The notes under the pieces were generated by a model. It searched no databases and was not told where the DNA came from. It saw only the letters and a list, made by a program, of their open reading frames with translations. This document shows, piece after piece, positions 45,796-56,546 of a stretch of 64,000 nucleotides of DNA (position 1 is its first letter; the number at the start of each line of letters is the position of its first letter). The DNA is taken from contig NZ_JAAHGH010000012.1 in the NCBI RefSeq assembly GCF_010672525.1, positions 62,001 to 126,000 on the forward strand, in the 5' to 3' direction. The position numbers and the translations under genes are program-made. Origin of the DNA: Okeania sp. SIO2B3. GTDB taxonomy: Bacteria; Cyanobacteriota; Cyanobacteriia; Cyanobacteriales; Microcoleaceae.

Positions 45796-46263
45796 GGGTT
45801 TGCGCTCAAAAGTCTTATGGGTGAGGGTAGGAGACAGGAGACAGGAGACAGGAGAAATGGCTTGGGAGCGAGGAGGTAGGAGTAATACCATTTCTCAAAA
45901 ACTTTTCTACATTTTGTTGAGCAGGGAACCCACCCCTCGCCCCTCCCCCTCCCAGGAGGGGAAGTAGGGGAGTGGGGGAGTAGGGGAGAAGTAAAAAGTA
46001 AGAATAATTAACATTAACTGGGCTATTTTTAGCAAAAAGGTAATTATAACTGTTTTTATTAATTAATAACTGAAGTCTTACCCAAGTATAGCGTTACTTT
46101 TAGGAATTGGTATAACAATTGTAAGAATGATTTTTCTGCCCAACTATGCGCCTAAAATACTAACTTTTTGAGCGTTTTAGACGTAGTACCAGGCACTTTT
46201 GAAAAGCCTCAAAAAGGCACTTACCTTTATCTGTAAATACTTTTAGATTTAATCAGCAAGTCC
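45796..46263. mobile_element. GGGYTTGCTGA-family MITE at a start codon, with nested element
   Basis: Ends GGGTTTGCGCTC and ATCAGCAAGTCC, flanked by TAGTTA (45790-45795, 46264-46269). The left duplication overlaps the start codon of the 639-residue gene. It contains the TACCA element at 45886-46112. Confidence 0.85.
45886..46112. mobile_element. TACCA-family MITE (nested), 227-bp subtype
   Basis: Ends TACCATTTCTC and AATTGGTA, flanked by TAA (45883-45885, 46113-46115). The sibling outer element at 25988 shows the empty site AGTAACAATTG. Confidence 0.88.
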
Positions 46264-46269
46264 TAGTTA

Positions 46270-46488
46270 TACCAAGCGTGAAAAAAGAATGTTACGAATA
46301 ATAAGTGCAATAAAAAGATTTTGCAGGAAATTTCCCTTTGACGAAAAAGAGAATTTACGACCTAAAAACTGGTATTAAATCTATTCCCATACGACTCCTG
46401 AATTGCAGGATTGCTGTTTGCGGAACATTCCGTAGGAAATTCGAATAAATACCCTAGCTATTTGTAGCAAACATTTATCAAATTGGTA
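46270..46488. mobile_element. TACCA-family MITE, uninterrupted reference copy
   Basis: Ends TACCAAGCGTG and AAATTGGTA, flanked by TTA (46267-46269, 46489-46491). Its left flank is inside the TAGTTA duplication of the preceding element. It has no variable-core module, so it is the empty form for 32907 and 24027. Confidence 0.85.
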
Positions 46489-46929
46489 TTATATAGTTTG
46501 GAATTCAAAATTTCCTATTGCTAAACCATTAGTATATTATTATAGAGCAGCACTATTAACGAAGTCAGAAGTTAGAAGTCAGAAGCGAGTGTGTAATTCT
46601 GAGGTCTCCTACGGGACGCCTACTGTGCGGAAGTAATTCCGCACACAGCCCCTCCAGAATGTAAGACACACTTCATTACAGTCAGAAGTTAACCCACCCG
46701 CGGGCCCCTCCCAACCCACCCCTAACCCCTCCGGTGGAGGGGAGGGGAAGTAGGGGATGTGTGAGCAACTCTCCAAAAACCCGATCGCCAGTCAAGGCGG
46801 GGTTGCGCGACCCTTATGATTTTGATAATTGTTTGGTGATTGATATTTAGTTGATTTAAATTGATATAGCATTCGCAGGAAAGATGGGGAGATATCAAAA
46901 GCTTAAAACTCAAATAATGTCAGATTTTT

Positions 46930-47111
46930 TCTTCTTACCGAATAATTAATTATTAATTATTAAATAATTCGTGCCTTGAAGCCTCCCCTTTTAAGAGGAA
47001 AAAGCGGTCTAGGGATGGCGAGTTCTCCTCATCATATCCATGATACCAAGAGAAAAGAAATAATATTTCCTTATCTTCAATTCCGTAACGGTTTTAACCA
47101 GAGGTAATTAT
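46930..47111. repeat. Dispersed repeat with variable-core hairpin module
   Basis: It contains AAAAAGCGGTCTAGGGATGG ... ATACCAAGAGAAAAG, homologous to 33248-33413 and 4503-4684. The rest of 46489-47463 has the GC palindrome (46690-46745) and palindromic AT stretches, but no supported gene. Confidence 0.45.
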
Positions 47112-47463
47112 CAATTATCCATTATCAATTATCCATTAATGAATTTTTCCTCCTTTCTTCTGCTATAAATAGTCATAATTAGCACTATAAAATATAGCAA
47201 TTTGTCAAGCCATAACTCGTATTATAGCCAAGGAGAGAATTGTTACCGATAAATTGTGGTCTAAATTCTCCCCATTTTAAGGGGATAAAAAAAGATAATT
47301 CCGTATTGCAGAGGTACTGATAACTGATAACTGAAATGACTATTTTTCTTGGTCAAATTAATCAGAAGGTAATAAGTTGTAGATGGCAGAATATCTACTA
47401 CCTAAAACCTACCACCTACTACCTTCTTGAATTGTAGACCTAGTTCCAACACCTACTCATAAA

Positions 47464-48492
47464 TTAACCAACCATTTGTAATGACTTAGTAGTAAAGTCT
47501 ATTCCCATCCAACTACCTCCATTATTACTAGAATGACTAGCTTTTTCAGCTATCTCTAGAACTAAACCAGCTTCCATCAAAGAGAATGGTTCAGTATCTG
47601 GATTATTAGCACAATCTAGGAAATTCTCAATCAATCCATTAAACCAATTAGTATGACCGGGATCGTCAAAATATGTAGGTACAAAAATGTGCTGAACTGG
47701 TTGATCTTTAACACTTAAAAATACATCATTATTCTCAATGCTAATTTCTCCTTCTGTTCCCTGAATTCTGTAATAAGCTTTTGGAATAGACCCTAAAGAG
47801 CTGACACTAATATTGATTAATTTGTTCTCCCAATCTAAGCAAAAAACAGCTACATCTTCAAGTTGACTATTTGTTTCATTGAAACTTCTAGTATGTGCAG
47901 ATATACGTTGAGGGAAACCACCAAATAAAGTTTGAGCAACAGAAATTGCATCTAAACCATGGTCTATCATAATACCACCACCAGATAGTTCTTTATCTTT
48001 TCCCCGTACACCTGGTTGAAAACCTACACCAAATATATTAAATGATGCAAATAAAGGTATCCCTATTTCACCTGAATTAATTAAGTAGGCAGCGTGAACT
48101 ATTGAAGGAGCAAATTTATAATTATGACATGGATATAAAATACGTTTTCGTTCGTTTGCTATATTGACTAATTCATAATACTCAGCTTTATTCAATACTA
48201 ATGGCTTTTCACATAAGACGTGCTTATCTGCTGCTAATGCTTGTTTAATACTTTCTACATGAAAAGCATTAGGTAAACAAATATCTATTACGTCTATTTC
48301 ACTAGAATATTCTTCTAATAAATCGCTGAATTGTTCATAAACTCGGATATCTGCATATTGTCGAAGCGCTGCTGCACGTCTAGACGTTACTGGATCTACT
48401 ACTGCTGTGAGATGAATATCAGAACGATCTCTGTATACTGGTACATGGGCTTTCTCTGCATTAAATCCAAAACCAACAATCGCTACTTTCAC
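47464..48492 (-). CDS. Gfo/Idh/MocA-family NAD(P)-dependent oxidoreductase
   Basis: A 342-residue protein from a GTG start (AGAGGA upstream). The Rossmann motif is KVAIVGFGFNAEKAH at the N-terminus; the conserved HVLCEKPLVL near residue 95 supplies the EKP lysine; GGGIMIDHGLDAI near 175 gives the catalytic His. The C-terminal half is the alpha/beta domain that binds a sugar-like substrate. Members oxidise or reduce sugars, inositols or biliverdin; the substrate cannot be read from the sequence. There are no sugar-biosynthesis neighbours. It is single-gene, with about 960 bases free of genes upstream. Confidence 0.9.
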   Translation of the reverse strand: MKVAIVGFGFNAEKAHVPVYRDRSDIHLTAVVDPVTSRRAAALRQYADIRVYEQFSDLLEEYSSEIDVIDICLPNAFHVESIKQALAADKHVLCEKPLVLNKAEYYELVNIANERKRILYPCHNYKFAPSIVHAAYLINSGEIGIPLFASFNIFGVGFQPGVRGKDKELSGGGIMIDHGLDAISVAQTLFGGFPQRISAHTRSFNETNSQLEDVAVFCLDWENKLINISVSSLGSIPKAYYRIQGTEGEISIENNDVFLSVKDQPVQHIFVPTYFDDPGHTNWFNGLIENFLDCANNPDTEPFSLMEAGLVLEIAEKASHSSNNGGSWMGIDFTTKSLQMVG

Positions 48493-48916
48493 AATCTAAA
48501 ATCCTCTTAAAGTATATTAATTTTTAAAATTTTTGTAACAAAACTTATAATTTTTGTCAAGTATTTTTTTTAGAAGTCCACTCTTAAATATCTTTCTAAT
48601 TTTATTATGGATAATTTTTATCCAATTTAACTCAATAATTTAGTAATCATAGCTTAAATAAGTTAAATTTTTTCTTGAATCAAAAATCTCGACTAAGAAA
48701 TAGATATTACTCTTTGATATTTTTCAGATATATAGCATTTACATTTGGATTGTAAATATATTTTTGAAGAAAAGGTAATAGAAAATAAAGTACACAAAGA
48801 TTTTATAGTAAAAAAACTACTTTTCTCTTTGTCAATTTTCATGGTAATGTTATATTCAAACAAAATTCACTTAAATTCAATCTTAAGTATAACTATTTAA
48901 GTAATTAGTTTGATTA

Positions 48917-49095
48917 TAAGCATTCAGCGGTTAGCGGTCAGCTATCAGCGCTTAAACTATTGCTTTTAGTTTGAGATAAAAGCTTTACTAATGGAGGCAT
49001 AATTAAATATTACTACCAAAGTCTGCTTTAAAATCTATATTCATTTAAACCCCCTCTTTTTGCTGAAAGCTGACAGCTAATAGCGGAATGCTTAC
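48917..49095. mobile_element. TAAGCATT-family MITE with 9-bp duplication
   Basis: A 179-base element with ends TAAGCATTCAGC and GGAATGCTTAC, flanked by GTTTGATTA (48908-48916, 49096-49104). The remainder of 48493-49450 holds no supported gene. Confidence 0.85.
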
Positions 49096-49450
49096 GTTTG
49101 ATTATATTAACTTTAATCTGAGGTAAATAAATATAAAATTTCCGAATCATTAACTCACTATTAATATAAACAATGACTGAGAGTCTCAATAAGATTTTTA
49201 CCAAAATTATTTATTAAATGCTATTTTTAAATACAAAAAATTAAGTATCAAGCCTCAAATTTTAAGGTAATCAAAAAGAAAATCATGTATCTTCTCGCCT
49301 CCCTATTGCAGGAGGTACTTAAGTCCGCAGTTTTAGCTCATCTGTAAAGAGGCTGACTATTAACGTTTGTACATAATTCCGATAGGAAAGTTCCTCTGAC
49401 AGGAGGCTAACTGAATTGACTAACTAATGTTAAAGTAATTTATAAATATA

Positions 49451-50170
49451 ATGGCAATATCAAATCAATTAACCAAGATGAAAATTAAAATTCCTAGCAA
49501 TAACGGCGAGACTTTTTCCGCTTACTTAAAAACACCTACTTCTACACCTGCTCCTGGATTAATAATTATCCAAGAAATTTTTGGAGTTAATGAAGTAATG
49601 CGTAATATAGCTGATGAATATGCTCAAGCAGGTTATGTGGCAATAGTGCCTGATTTATTTTGGCGTCAAGAAGCAGATATCGAACTTACCGATAAATCTG
49701 AGAGTGACTGGCAAAAAGCATTTGAACTTTACCAAAATTTTGATGAAAATAAAGGAATTGATGATTTAATTTCTACAATGAAAACTCTCAAAGAATTACC
49801 AGAATGTACTGGCAAAATTGGCAGTGTAGGTTTTTGTTTAGGAGGAAAACTCGCTTATTTAATGGCTACTCGTTCCCAAGCAAAATGTAACGTTAGTTAT
49901 TATGGAGTTGGCATAGAAAAAAATCTTGAGGAAGCAGCTAATATTCAAAATCCATTAATGCTTCATCTTGCTGAAAAAGATGAATATGTTTCTCTAGAAA
50001 TTCAGTCTCAACTAAAAATTGAACTGAGTAATTACCCTTTAGTAACAATACATTCCTATCCAAATGTTAATCATGGCTTTGCTCGGATAGAAGGAAAAGA
50101 CTATAACTTAGAAACTACTAATCTTGCCCAAAGTCGCACTATAGAATTTTTCCAAAAATATCTTGACTAA
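49451..50170 (+). CDS. Dienelactone hydrolase family protein
   Basis: A 239-residue alpha/beta-hydrolase. The nucleophile elbow is GFCLGG near residue 127 with a cysteine nucleophile, typical of dienelactone hydrolases. The acid is Asp in AEKDEYV near 178 and the base His in NHGFAR near 209. PGLIIIQEIFGVNE supplies the oxyanion/early strand and active-site Glu. The enzymes open lactone rings or cleave esters; without a catechol-pathway neighbour the substrate is unknown. No signal peptide, so cytoplasmic. It is followed by a MITE. Confidence 0.92.
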   Translation: MAISNQLTKMKIKIPSNNGETFSAYLKTPTSTPAPGLIIIQEIFGVNEVMRNIADEYAQAGYVAIVPDLFWRQEADIELTDKSESDWQKAFELYQNFDENKGIDDLISTMKTLKELPECTGKIGSVGFCLGGKLAYLMATRSQAKCNVSYYGVGIEKNLEEAANIQNPLMLHLAEKDEYVSLEIQSQLKIELSNYPLVTIHSYPNVNHGFARIEGKDYNLETTNLAQSRTIEFFQKYLD

Positions 50171-50182
50171 ACTTTTAGTTTG

Positions 50183-50411
50183 TAAGCATTCAGCATTCAG
50201 CATTCAGCATTTCCGTTTGTCATGCTGCGCAAACAGATACATGAACATATTCAAGAAATTGCTAAGGTTAGCTGAAGACATTTTTTTTATAAGTTTTAAT
50301 TCTCCTTGGAGACTAATTCCTATTTTGAGCTGATAATGAGCTAACAATTCATAGCTGATAGCTGTTAACGCAGTTCCTCTGAAAGAGGCTAGCTGATGGC
50401 TGAATGCTTAC
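50183..50411. mobile_element. TAAGCATT-family MITE with 9-bp duplication
   Basis: A 229-base element with ends TAAGCATTCAGC and GCTGAATGCTTAC, flanked by TTTAGTTTG on both sides (50174-50182, 50412-50420). It begins with three CATTCAG heptamers. No gene lies between it and 50738. Confidence 0.88.
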
Positions 50412-50738
50412 TTTAGTTTGACACTGAATCACTATTTTTGAACCCACTCCCAATAAGTTGATTATTCCAAATTATATCTGGTTGATTGACTACCATTATT
50501 GGGAAGGTTTTCCTGAACCGAAGTTAAGGCAGATAATAAATTGAATCAGGAATATAAGCAAAGCAAGTAATTTATTAATTAAAAATTATAACTACACAAG
50601 AATCACTGATAATCAGAACTTCCAGAATTTCCCAGGTATACTAAAAAAAAAATTTTGCTTAAATGCCATTACTGACAGTCAAGAACTATATATAAATTTA
50701 TAGAATATTAGTATTGTTATCTATGTAGATTATAATCA

Positions 50739-51197
50739 ATGAAAATTTTATCATTAACTTCTATTGTTGCTGCCACAGTAATTGGATTTTTAAATCTTCC
50801 TATAAATAATCGTTCTGCTGAAGCTCAAACTACTAATTTTTTCTGTGGGAGAATTGGCGCAACTCCAGCAACAATAGCCACTAAACAAGGCCAAAATATT
50901 CCGATTATTCTCTGGAATTCTAATAATTATTTTACCGAATCAGGAGAAGATGCTCTGACTAGATGTACTAGAGTATCTGGAATTTTATCTACTCAACAAA
51001 GAAACGGATATCGAAGTATCACTGTCAGTATTTCTAAAAATGGACAGCCAATGATTTGTGCTGCTAATCCTCAAGATGGTTCTTGTAGATTATTATATCA
51101 AGTTCCTAATGGTCAAAATCCTCAACAAGCCAGACAAGAATTATTGAGAAGAGTTACTAATCCTCAGCCAAATTTACCACCAATTACTATTCATTAA
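50739..51197 (+). CDS. COP23-domain exported protein
   Basis: A 152-residue protein with a signal peptide (about 1-30, SAEAQT). The mature part matches the circadian oscillating protein COP23 family of cyanobacteria: TNFFCGRIGATPATIATKQG, IPIILWNSNNYF, ALTRCTRVSGIL, QPMICAANPQDGSCRLLY. Four cysteines are in the family positions and probably form disulphides. COP23 was described as a membrane-associated protein with circadian abundance; its biochemical function is not known. A Pro-rich tail closes it. It stands alone. Confidence 0.85.
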   Translation: MKILSLTSIVAATVIGFLNLPINNRSAEAQTTNFFCGRIGATPATIATKQGQNIPIILWNSNNYFTESGEDALTRCTRVSGILSTQQRNGYRSITVSISKNGQPMICAANPQDGSCRLLYQVPNGQNPQQARQELLRRVTNPQPNLPPITIH

Positions 51198-51289
51198 AGG
51201 AATAAGTATTGAGCAGAAAAAATGTTCTGTAGATGTAGCATCGAATTTCTACAAACAATGGGCTTGAATACTTAATCAAGAACAACTAA

Positions 51290-51459
51290 TATCAAGTCCG
51301 GATAATAGCGCGATAATTCCTTTGTACCTCACAACCTTAATTTTTTCCTTCTGCCTTTATCCTCTTATACAAGGGTTACTTTCTCCTTTTTCTCTTCTAT
51401 TTTCTTCTAACTGAGTTACTCCTCTCTAATTATTTAAAATTGTTCAACTGGACATGATA
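51290..51459. mobile_element. TATCATGTCCGG-family MITE, diverged
   Basis: Ends TATCAAGTCCGG and CTGGACATGATA. The flanks are TAA on the left and TGA on the right, so the duplication is imperfect. The remainder of 51198-51987 has no supported gene. Confidence 0.6.
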
Positions 51460-51987
51460 TGATTATTTGTTTGACACTCGGCTCAAGTAGGTAGGCAAAA
51501 TTATTTTTTATCTACTTATGCAATTAATTAACCATTGCCTGATGCTGTCTCTTTATTTCTATTTTGATCGAACATGAATTCTAGAAAATGAGGCTTTTTG
51601 AAGCTCTCTTTATTCTGATGTTTTTAAACTAGAGTCACTGGTGACTTTTTCTCCATACTCCATTACATAATTACTTCCTTTTGTTAATTTTTCTGTTAAG
51701 AAAGTTGTGGGTAATGGATAGCTAAAAGGGGGAGGCTTTAAACCCAATTTTTTGGTAAACAGGGAACAACGGGGAAAAAGTTTCCCCTGATTCGATTCAT
51801 TATTATTCGGTACCCTAAAACTCTTGTACGTGCTATAAGCTCTGAATAATTTTCTTATTTTTTTATAATAGAGCTTAAGTCTTTCCGAAATAACCAAGAA
51901 ATTATTTCAGAACTACCTAAATTTTTAATGTAATCTAGTTTAAAATGTGAAAATATAAACTATTGCGAATTAATTAAGGAGAAGATA

Positions 51988-52458
51988 ATGACAGAAATAG
52001 GTACTACAGAAGCAGCATTCCTTTTAAATATATCTACAGCCAGACTCAGAGTTCTGCTAAAACAAGGACGGGTTAAAGGAGCGCGAAAAGTTAAAAGATT
52101 TTGGATAATTCCTCTAAATGGTCGTGGAATGCCAGAAATCAGTTCTGGTAGCCGAGGACCAGAAGGAACTTGGAATAAAGGACAACGTACAGGCAATACC
52201 TTTATTCATGTGCTGCGAAAAGTTATAGATGACAATCGAGATAATGGTACAACCGATCCAGCAATTGCGGTTAAGATAGGGGGACGAAACGATTACTGTC
52301 ACGAAGTGGAAATATTCGGACCTTGCAAAATTGTATATCATCCCCACAAACCTAACAAAAGTCAGGCAGGGGGAGCGCGCTTATGGATAGAAGTAGAGCC
52401 AGAGATTCAAGTTACCCGTAAAATCTTCCAAGATCGAGAAGCAAAAGGTTTTGGCTAA
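51988..52458 (+). CDS. Protein with excisionase-like HTH N-terminus
   Basis: A 156-residue protein with AAGGAGAAG just before the ATG. Residues 5-45 (IGTTEAAFLLNISTARLRVL then KQGRVKGARKVKRFWIIP) fit the winged HTH_17 fold of excisionases and MerR-like regulators. The rest (DNGTTDPAIAVKIGGRNDYC, EIFGPCKIVYHP, RLWIEVEPEIQV) is beta-rich and unassigned. Its stop is only 6 bases from the convergent stop of the next gene. Target and role are unknown; regulation of the neighbouring gene is possible but not shown. No integrase or att-like site is seen. Confidence 0.6.
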   Translation: MTEIGTTEAAFLLNISTARLRVLLKQGRVKGARKVKRFWIIPLNGRGMPEISSGSRGPEGTWNKGQRTGNTFIHVLRKVIDDNRDNGTTDPAIAVKIGGRNDYCHEVEIFGPCKIVYHPHKPNKSQAGGARLWIEVEPEIQVTRKIFQDREAKGFG

Positions 52459-52464
52459 TCTCAA

Positions 52465-52902
52465 TTAAGCAGCTAAATCATCATTATTAAATAGCTCAAA
52501 AATCTGCCTACAGAAATATTTCAGTTTGGCAGCAGATTCTGTTGTGGGTTGGGTATTTCCCACAAAACGCCAGCCACCCACCGTTGATAATTTCCATTGT
52601 TCTCCACGATGATCGTAACCAGCAACTTCTACTCCAATTACACGAGAATAAGCTTCAATAGGATCTTGATATAAACGAATTTGCACCAATAAACAACGAC
52701 TTTCGAGAGACCGACTTCTACCAGGCAAATGAAAACCAATATCTATAGAATCTGGGTCAACCAACTCCAAAGTATCTGGGTCATTCATCCAGGGCTTGAG
52801 ATCGACCTTAACATTTGCAAACTGGGACTTAAATAAATTTACAACTGAAGCAATCTTACTAGCTACTTGAAAATTTTTGGCCTGTTCTGCAGCATTCACC
52901 AT
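52465..52902 (-). CDS. Conserved hypothetical protein
   Basis: A 145-residue cytoplasmic protein from an ATG with GGAGTATAC (GAGGAG context) upstream. It includes DLKPWMNDPDTLELVDPDSIDIGFH and SLESRCLLVQIRLYQD, then GVEVAGYDHRGEQWKLSTVG. No catalytic motif, signal or membrane segment is recognised. It ends convergently with the HTH gene. It resembles the small single-domain hypotheticals common in filamentous cyanobacteria. Confidence 0.55.
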   Translation of the reverse strand: MVNAAEQAKNFQVASKIASVVNLFKSQFANVKVDLKPWMNDPDTLELVDPDSIDIGFHLPGRSRSLESRCLLVQIRLYQDPIEAYSRVIGVEVAGYDHRGEQWKLSTVGGWRFVGNTQPTTESAAKLKYFCRQIFELFNNDDLAA

Positions 52903-53017
52903 GTATACTCCTCAAGAATAAAATTTCAGATTATTAACTAACTAATTTAAGTAAAAATCAAAAACTGTGATTATTGGGACAATTATTAATAATTTTAGAT
53001 TTTCTACTTATTTGTTA

Positions 53018-53215
53018 TACCAATTTCATAAAATATTGCTACAGTCACAACGCAGGTAACACCGGTTATGGAAACAGGGAACAGGCAACAGGGAAAGAAA
53101 AAAATAATAAACAAAGAGGAAAAAAAGTTTAATTTTTAGAATTTATGGAATTTAGTTTTTTTCTTGTAGGAATAAATCACAAATTAATATGTAACTATCT
53201 TTTTTGCATTTGGTA
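53018..53215. mobile_element. TACCA-family MITE
   Basis: A 198-base element with ends TACCAATTTC and CATTTGGTA, flanked by TTA (53015-53017, 53216-53218). Close relative of 41105-41296. Confidence 0.85.
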
Positions 53216-53382
53216 TTAAACAGTTAAACAATAGCTTAGAGGGTTTAGACTTGATTGGGGCTAAAATTTTTCGTTTAAGTCCAAATATCAACAGCCAAAA
53301 AGAAAATTATTAACCTTTGACTTGACTACTTTCGAATTGATAATGCTAGGATCAAAATAATCAACCTAATTTCTAACATCTT

Positions 53383-54249
53383 ATGCTTCAATATCTTGTG
53401 GCTCTTATAGCAACTGCAATTATTGGTTATACAGTTAATTCATCAGTAAAAGTTATTGATGAAGGAGATGAGGCTTTAGTAGAACGCTTAGGTAAGTATA
53501 AGCGTACTTTGAAGCCTGGACTTCAATTTGTTTTACCTCTAGTGGAAAAAATAGCTCACGTTGATACCATCCGCGAAAGGGTATTGGATATTGACCCTCA
53601 GTCAGTTATTACTAAGGATAATTTGACTTTGAAGGTAGATGCAGTAGTCTACTGGCAGATTATAGAAATAGAGAGAGCGTATTATGCAATTGAAGACGTA
53701 GAAAATGCTATTGATAATATTGTTTTAACTTCTCTGCGTTCTGAAATTGGTCGCTTGCCACTTCAAGAAGTTTTATCTACAAAAGATGAAATTGATAAAG
53801 CTTTGTTGAAGAAATTGGATGAAGCTACTTCTAGTTGGGGTGTCAAGGTGATTCGTGTCGAGGTTCAAAATATTATTGTTCCTGAAAAAGTGCAAGCAGC
53901 GATGGAGTCGGAAAGAGTGGCTTTAAGTGAGAAAAAAGCTATGATTGAACAAGCAGAGGGAGAAAAAAGAGCTGCTATTGCTAAAGCTCAAGGACAAGCA
54001 GAGTCTATAGAGGTTCTTTCCAAAATTTTAAATTTGCGCCCAGATAGTCCAGAATTTATGCAATTTCTGATTGCTCAAAGGTATTTAGAAACTAATCAGA
54101 AATTAAGTGAAAGTGCTAATTCTAAGGTTCTATTTATGGACCCGAAAGCGATGTCAGAAGCATTAGTTGAATTAGTGGGAGACTCTCCTGATGATTCTCA
54201 ACTAAATGATCGGCCTATTTCACCATCTAAACTGAAAAAATCTGATTAG
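53383..54249 (+). CDS. SPFH/stomatin-like (paraslipin) membrane protein
   Basis: A 288-residue protein with an N-terminal membrane segment (residues 3-22), then an SPFH domain: VIDEGDEALVERLGKYKRTL, KPGLQFVLP, IDPQSVITKDNLTLKVDAV, VYWQI. A long coiled coil (about 170-225; ALSEKKAMIEQAEGEKRAAI) follows, and a C-terminal tail with DSPDDSQLNDRP. The family forms ring- or raft-like oligomers on membranes and often works with NfeD or FtsH proteases; no nfeD gene is adjacent. The organisation and length match bacterial paraslipins. Confidence 0.92.
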   Translation: MLQYLVALIATAIIGYTVNSSVKVIDEGDEALVERLGKYKRTLKPGLQFVLPLVEKIAHVDTIRERVLDIDPQSVITKDNLTLKVDAVVYWQIIEIERAYYAIEDVENAIDNIVLTSLRSEIGRLPLQEVLSTKDEIDKALLKKLDEATSSWGVKVIRVEVQNIIVPEKVQAAMESERVALSEKKAMIEQAEGEKRAAIAKAQGQAESIEVLSKILNLRPDSPEFMQFLIAQRYLETNQKLSESANSKVLFMDPKAMSEALVELVGDSPDDSQLNDRPISPSKLKKSD

Positions 54250-54602
54250 TATAATGTCTCATAGATATTGGGATAGGGAATAGAAACAAGGGATAAGAAT
54301 ATTTTTATTATGTTTAATTAAGCGAAATAGGCATAGTACGATTGGCAAATATATCAAGCTTGTAGAGATGTTATTTCGGTAATAATAAAAAATCTAAATA
54401 TTTTTTACCAACATCTTTAAAAGTAGATTTTTCGTAGCTTTGAATAAGGCAGAATAACTATCATCACCACTTGTTTCTAAACTGTTGATATTTCATCAAT
54501 TTTCATCAAACTTTTATTAGACTTTAAGTTAGGGTAAATATGTTGAGAAGATTCTTACCGAATCTTGACTATTGGACATAATTTAATAGCCTTTTATATA
54601 TA

Positions 54603-54697
54603 TAGACATCTCCAGAAAAGAGGGAACAGGAAACAGGGAGAAATAATTGACAATTTATCGATAAGAATTGATTTTTTTTAATTTCTGGAGATGTCTA
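54603..54697. repeat. Inverted-repeat element with TAGACATCTCCAGAAA ends
   Basis: TAGACATCTCCAGAAA at 54603 is the inverse complement of TTTCTGGAGATGTCTA ending at 54697. A relative lies at 4758. It is followed immediately by a TACCA element. Confidence 0.5.
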
Positions 54698-54698
54698 A

Positions 54699-54891
54699 TA
54701 CCAATTACCAAAAGTAATCCTATACTTCAGCTAGACTTCAACAGTCAAATATTTACCAAGATTCAAAGTCTGTTTTTGACAATTATTAGTCTGTTAGTAA
54801 TTATTTTTCCTACTTTTCCTCTCCCCACACCTCATACAGGAACCACATTTACCTACCCAATCAGATATAGCATTCTTTTTGAGAAATGGTA
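54699..54891. mobile_element. TACCA-family MITE
   Basis: A 193-base element with ends TACCAATTACC and AAATGGTA, flanked by TAA (54696-54698, 54892-54894). A 92-codon open frame over it is accidental. Confidence 0.8.
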
Positions 54892-55025
54892 TAATAGAAA
54901 GAAATTTTTCTTTTCAGATTTTAATTTCAAAATGTTGATAATGTGAGGTGCGCGGGAGACAAAATACTCTCACTACCCAATAAAAACATTTCTAACTAAC
55001 AGTTAAAACCGCCCGATAGCGCACC

Positions 55026-56240
55026 TTAATTATCCTTAACTTTTTGCATTGCTTCATTCGCCCGATCAAAAGAAAATACTTCTACTATCGGTTCAATTTT
55101 ATATTGTGCTGCTACTGATAACATTTCATTCATTATTGCCCGACCTCCAATAGGAAAACCGATAATCCGTCGCCGTTTCATCAACAACTGAAACACAAAT
55201 AAAGTCAAAGGTGCATCGGGTACACCTACAAATGCCAAAGTACCATCAGAGTCAAGAAATTCAACATAAGCAGACCAATTCAAAGAGATAGATACCGTGC
55301 TCAACAAAATATTTAACTGACGCGAAGGCGCTGAAGGATCTTCTCCTTTCTTTGTCACTATTGCTTCATCAGCTCCTAATTCACTAGCAAATTTTGCCTT
55401 ACCCTCAGAAGTTGTAAATACTGTGACTCGGTTTCCTAATTTGCTAGCAAACTGTACCGCGATATGATCTAAACCACCGACAACTATATACCGATTTCTT
55501 GTCCAGAAGTCATTCCAGCAGAACGTAAACCAGAATACACAGTAATACCACCACATAATAGAGGTCCTGCAATTTTAGTATCAATTTCTGGAAGAATAGG
55601 GAATGCGAACCGTGAATCTACTGATAAATAATCTGCAAACCCACCTGCTCCAGTAACAATTAATATCATGTCCGGTAGCATCAGTATTGTATAGCTAAGG
55701 TAAGGAAGAAGGAAGAAGGAAGAAGGAAGAGGGAAGAGGGAAGAGGGAAGAGGGAAGAAGGAAGAAGTAGGAATGCTTAAGAGCAAGAAAAAAACTTAAA
55801 TTTCCAGATATTCACCCTTGGGTTTACACAAACGCGCCCCAACGGACATGATATAGTACCTGATTTTGATTGCAGAGATTTTCATTACCTCCCAGACAGT
55901 CACGACATTCTAAACAAGCTGATCGCTGCCAACCCACACCAACGCGATCGCTTTTTTGCAGATGTTTGACCTGAGTCCCAACTTCTACTACTTCTCCAAT
56001 GACTTCATAGCCTGCCACCACGGGATATGTTGATACTCCCCAGTCATGATCAATGATATGTATGTCAGAGTGACAAATACCACAAGCTAAAACTTTGATA
56101 ATACATCCGTAACCTTGTGGTTGTGATACTTCAAAACTTTAGGGTTCTAGTTTTGCTCCTGCTGTTATTGCTGCTAGTGATTGAATTTGCATACTTGGAG
56201 AATTGTTAATTATTGTAAATTGAACAGATGCGGTTTTCAT
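55026..56240 (-). pseudogene. Zinc-dependent alcohol dehydrogenase, broken by stop, MITE and frameshift
   Basis: From the ATG at 56240 the MDR-family sequence reads through CGICHSD...VVAGYEVIGEV and the structural zinc cluster (CLECRDCLGGNENLC). Damage is visible at four places. Codon 34 is a TAA (56139-56141). A 190-base mobile element interrupts it at 55664-55853. A frameshift falls near 55500, between GGITVYSGLRSAGMTSGQEI and VVGGLDHIAVQFASKLG, at the Rossmann GxGGLGH. The final residues after MQKVKDN are missing. It matches the YahK/cinnamyl-type NADP alcohol dehydrogenases. The inactivation is unequivocal. Confidence 0.9.
55664..55853. mobile_element. TATCATGTCCGG-family MITE inside alcohol dehydrogenase
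   Basis: Ends TATCATGTCCGG and ACGGACATGATA; flanks TAA and TAG, so the duplication has one mismatch. The interior has about ten GGAAGAR heptamers. It is the uninterrupted relative of 26238-26482. Confidence 0.75.
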
Positions 56241-56337
56241 TTCAGTAGACCACAGTAGGGGGCGAATGGCCATTGGCTAACGCAAAGCTGCCGAATGGCG
56301 CCCCTACAGGATTTTGGTTATGACGATTTGGTTTATC

Positions 56338-56546
<209 letters not shown>

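Noticed and set aside
51610-51897. A 95-codon open frame on the minus strand
   Set aside because: The composition is irregular, there is no ribosome binding site, and it ends in low-complexity sequence. No family is recognised.
51988-52458. Excisionase-like HTH gene as a sign of a prophage or integrative element
   Set aside because: No integrase, structural gene or attachment-site repeat is nearby.
54668-54946. A 92-codon open frame on the plus strand
   Set aside because: It is almost entirely inside a TACCA-family element with clear 3-bp duplications.
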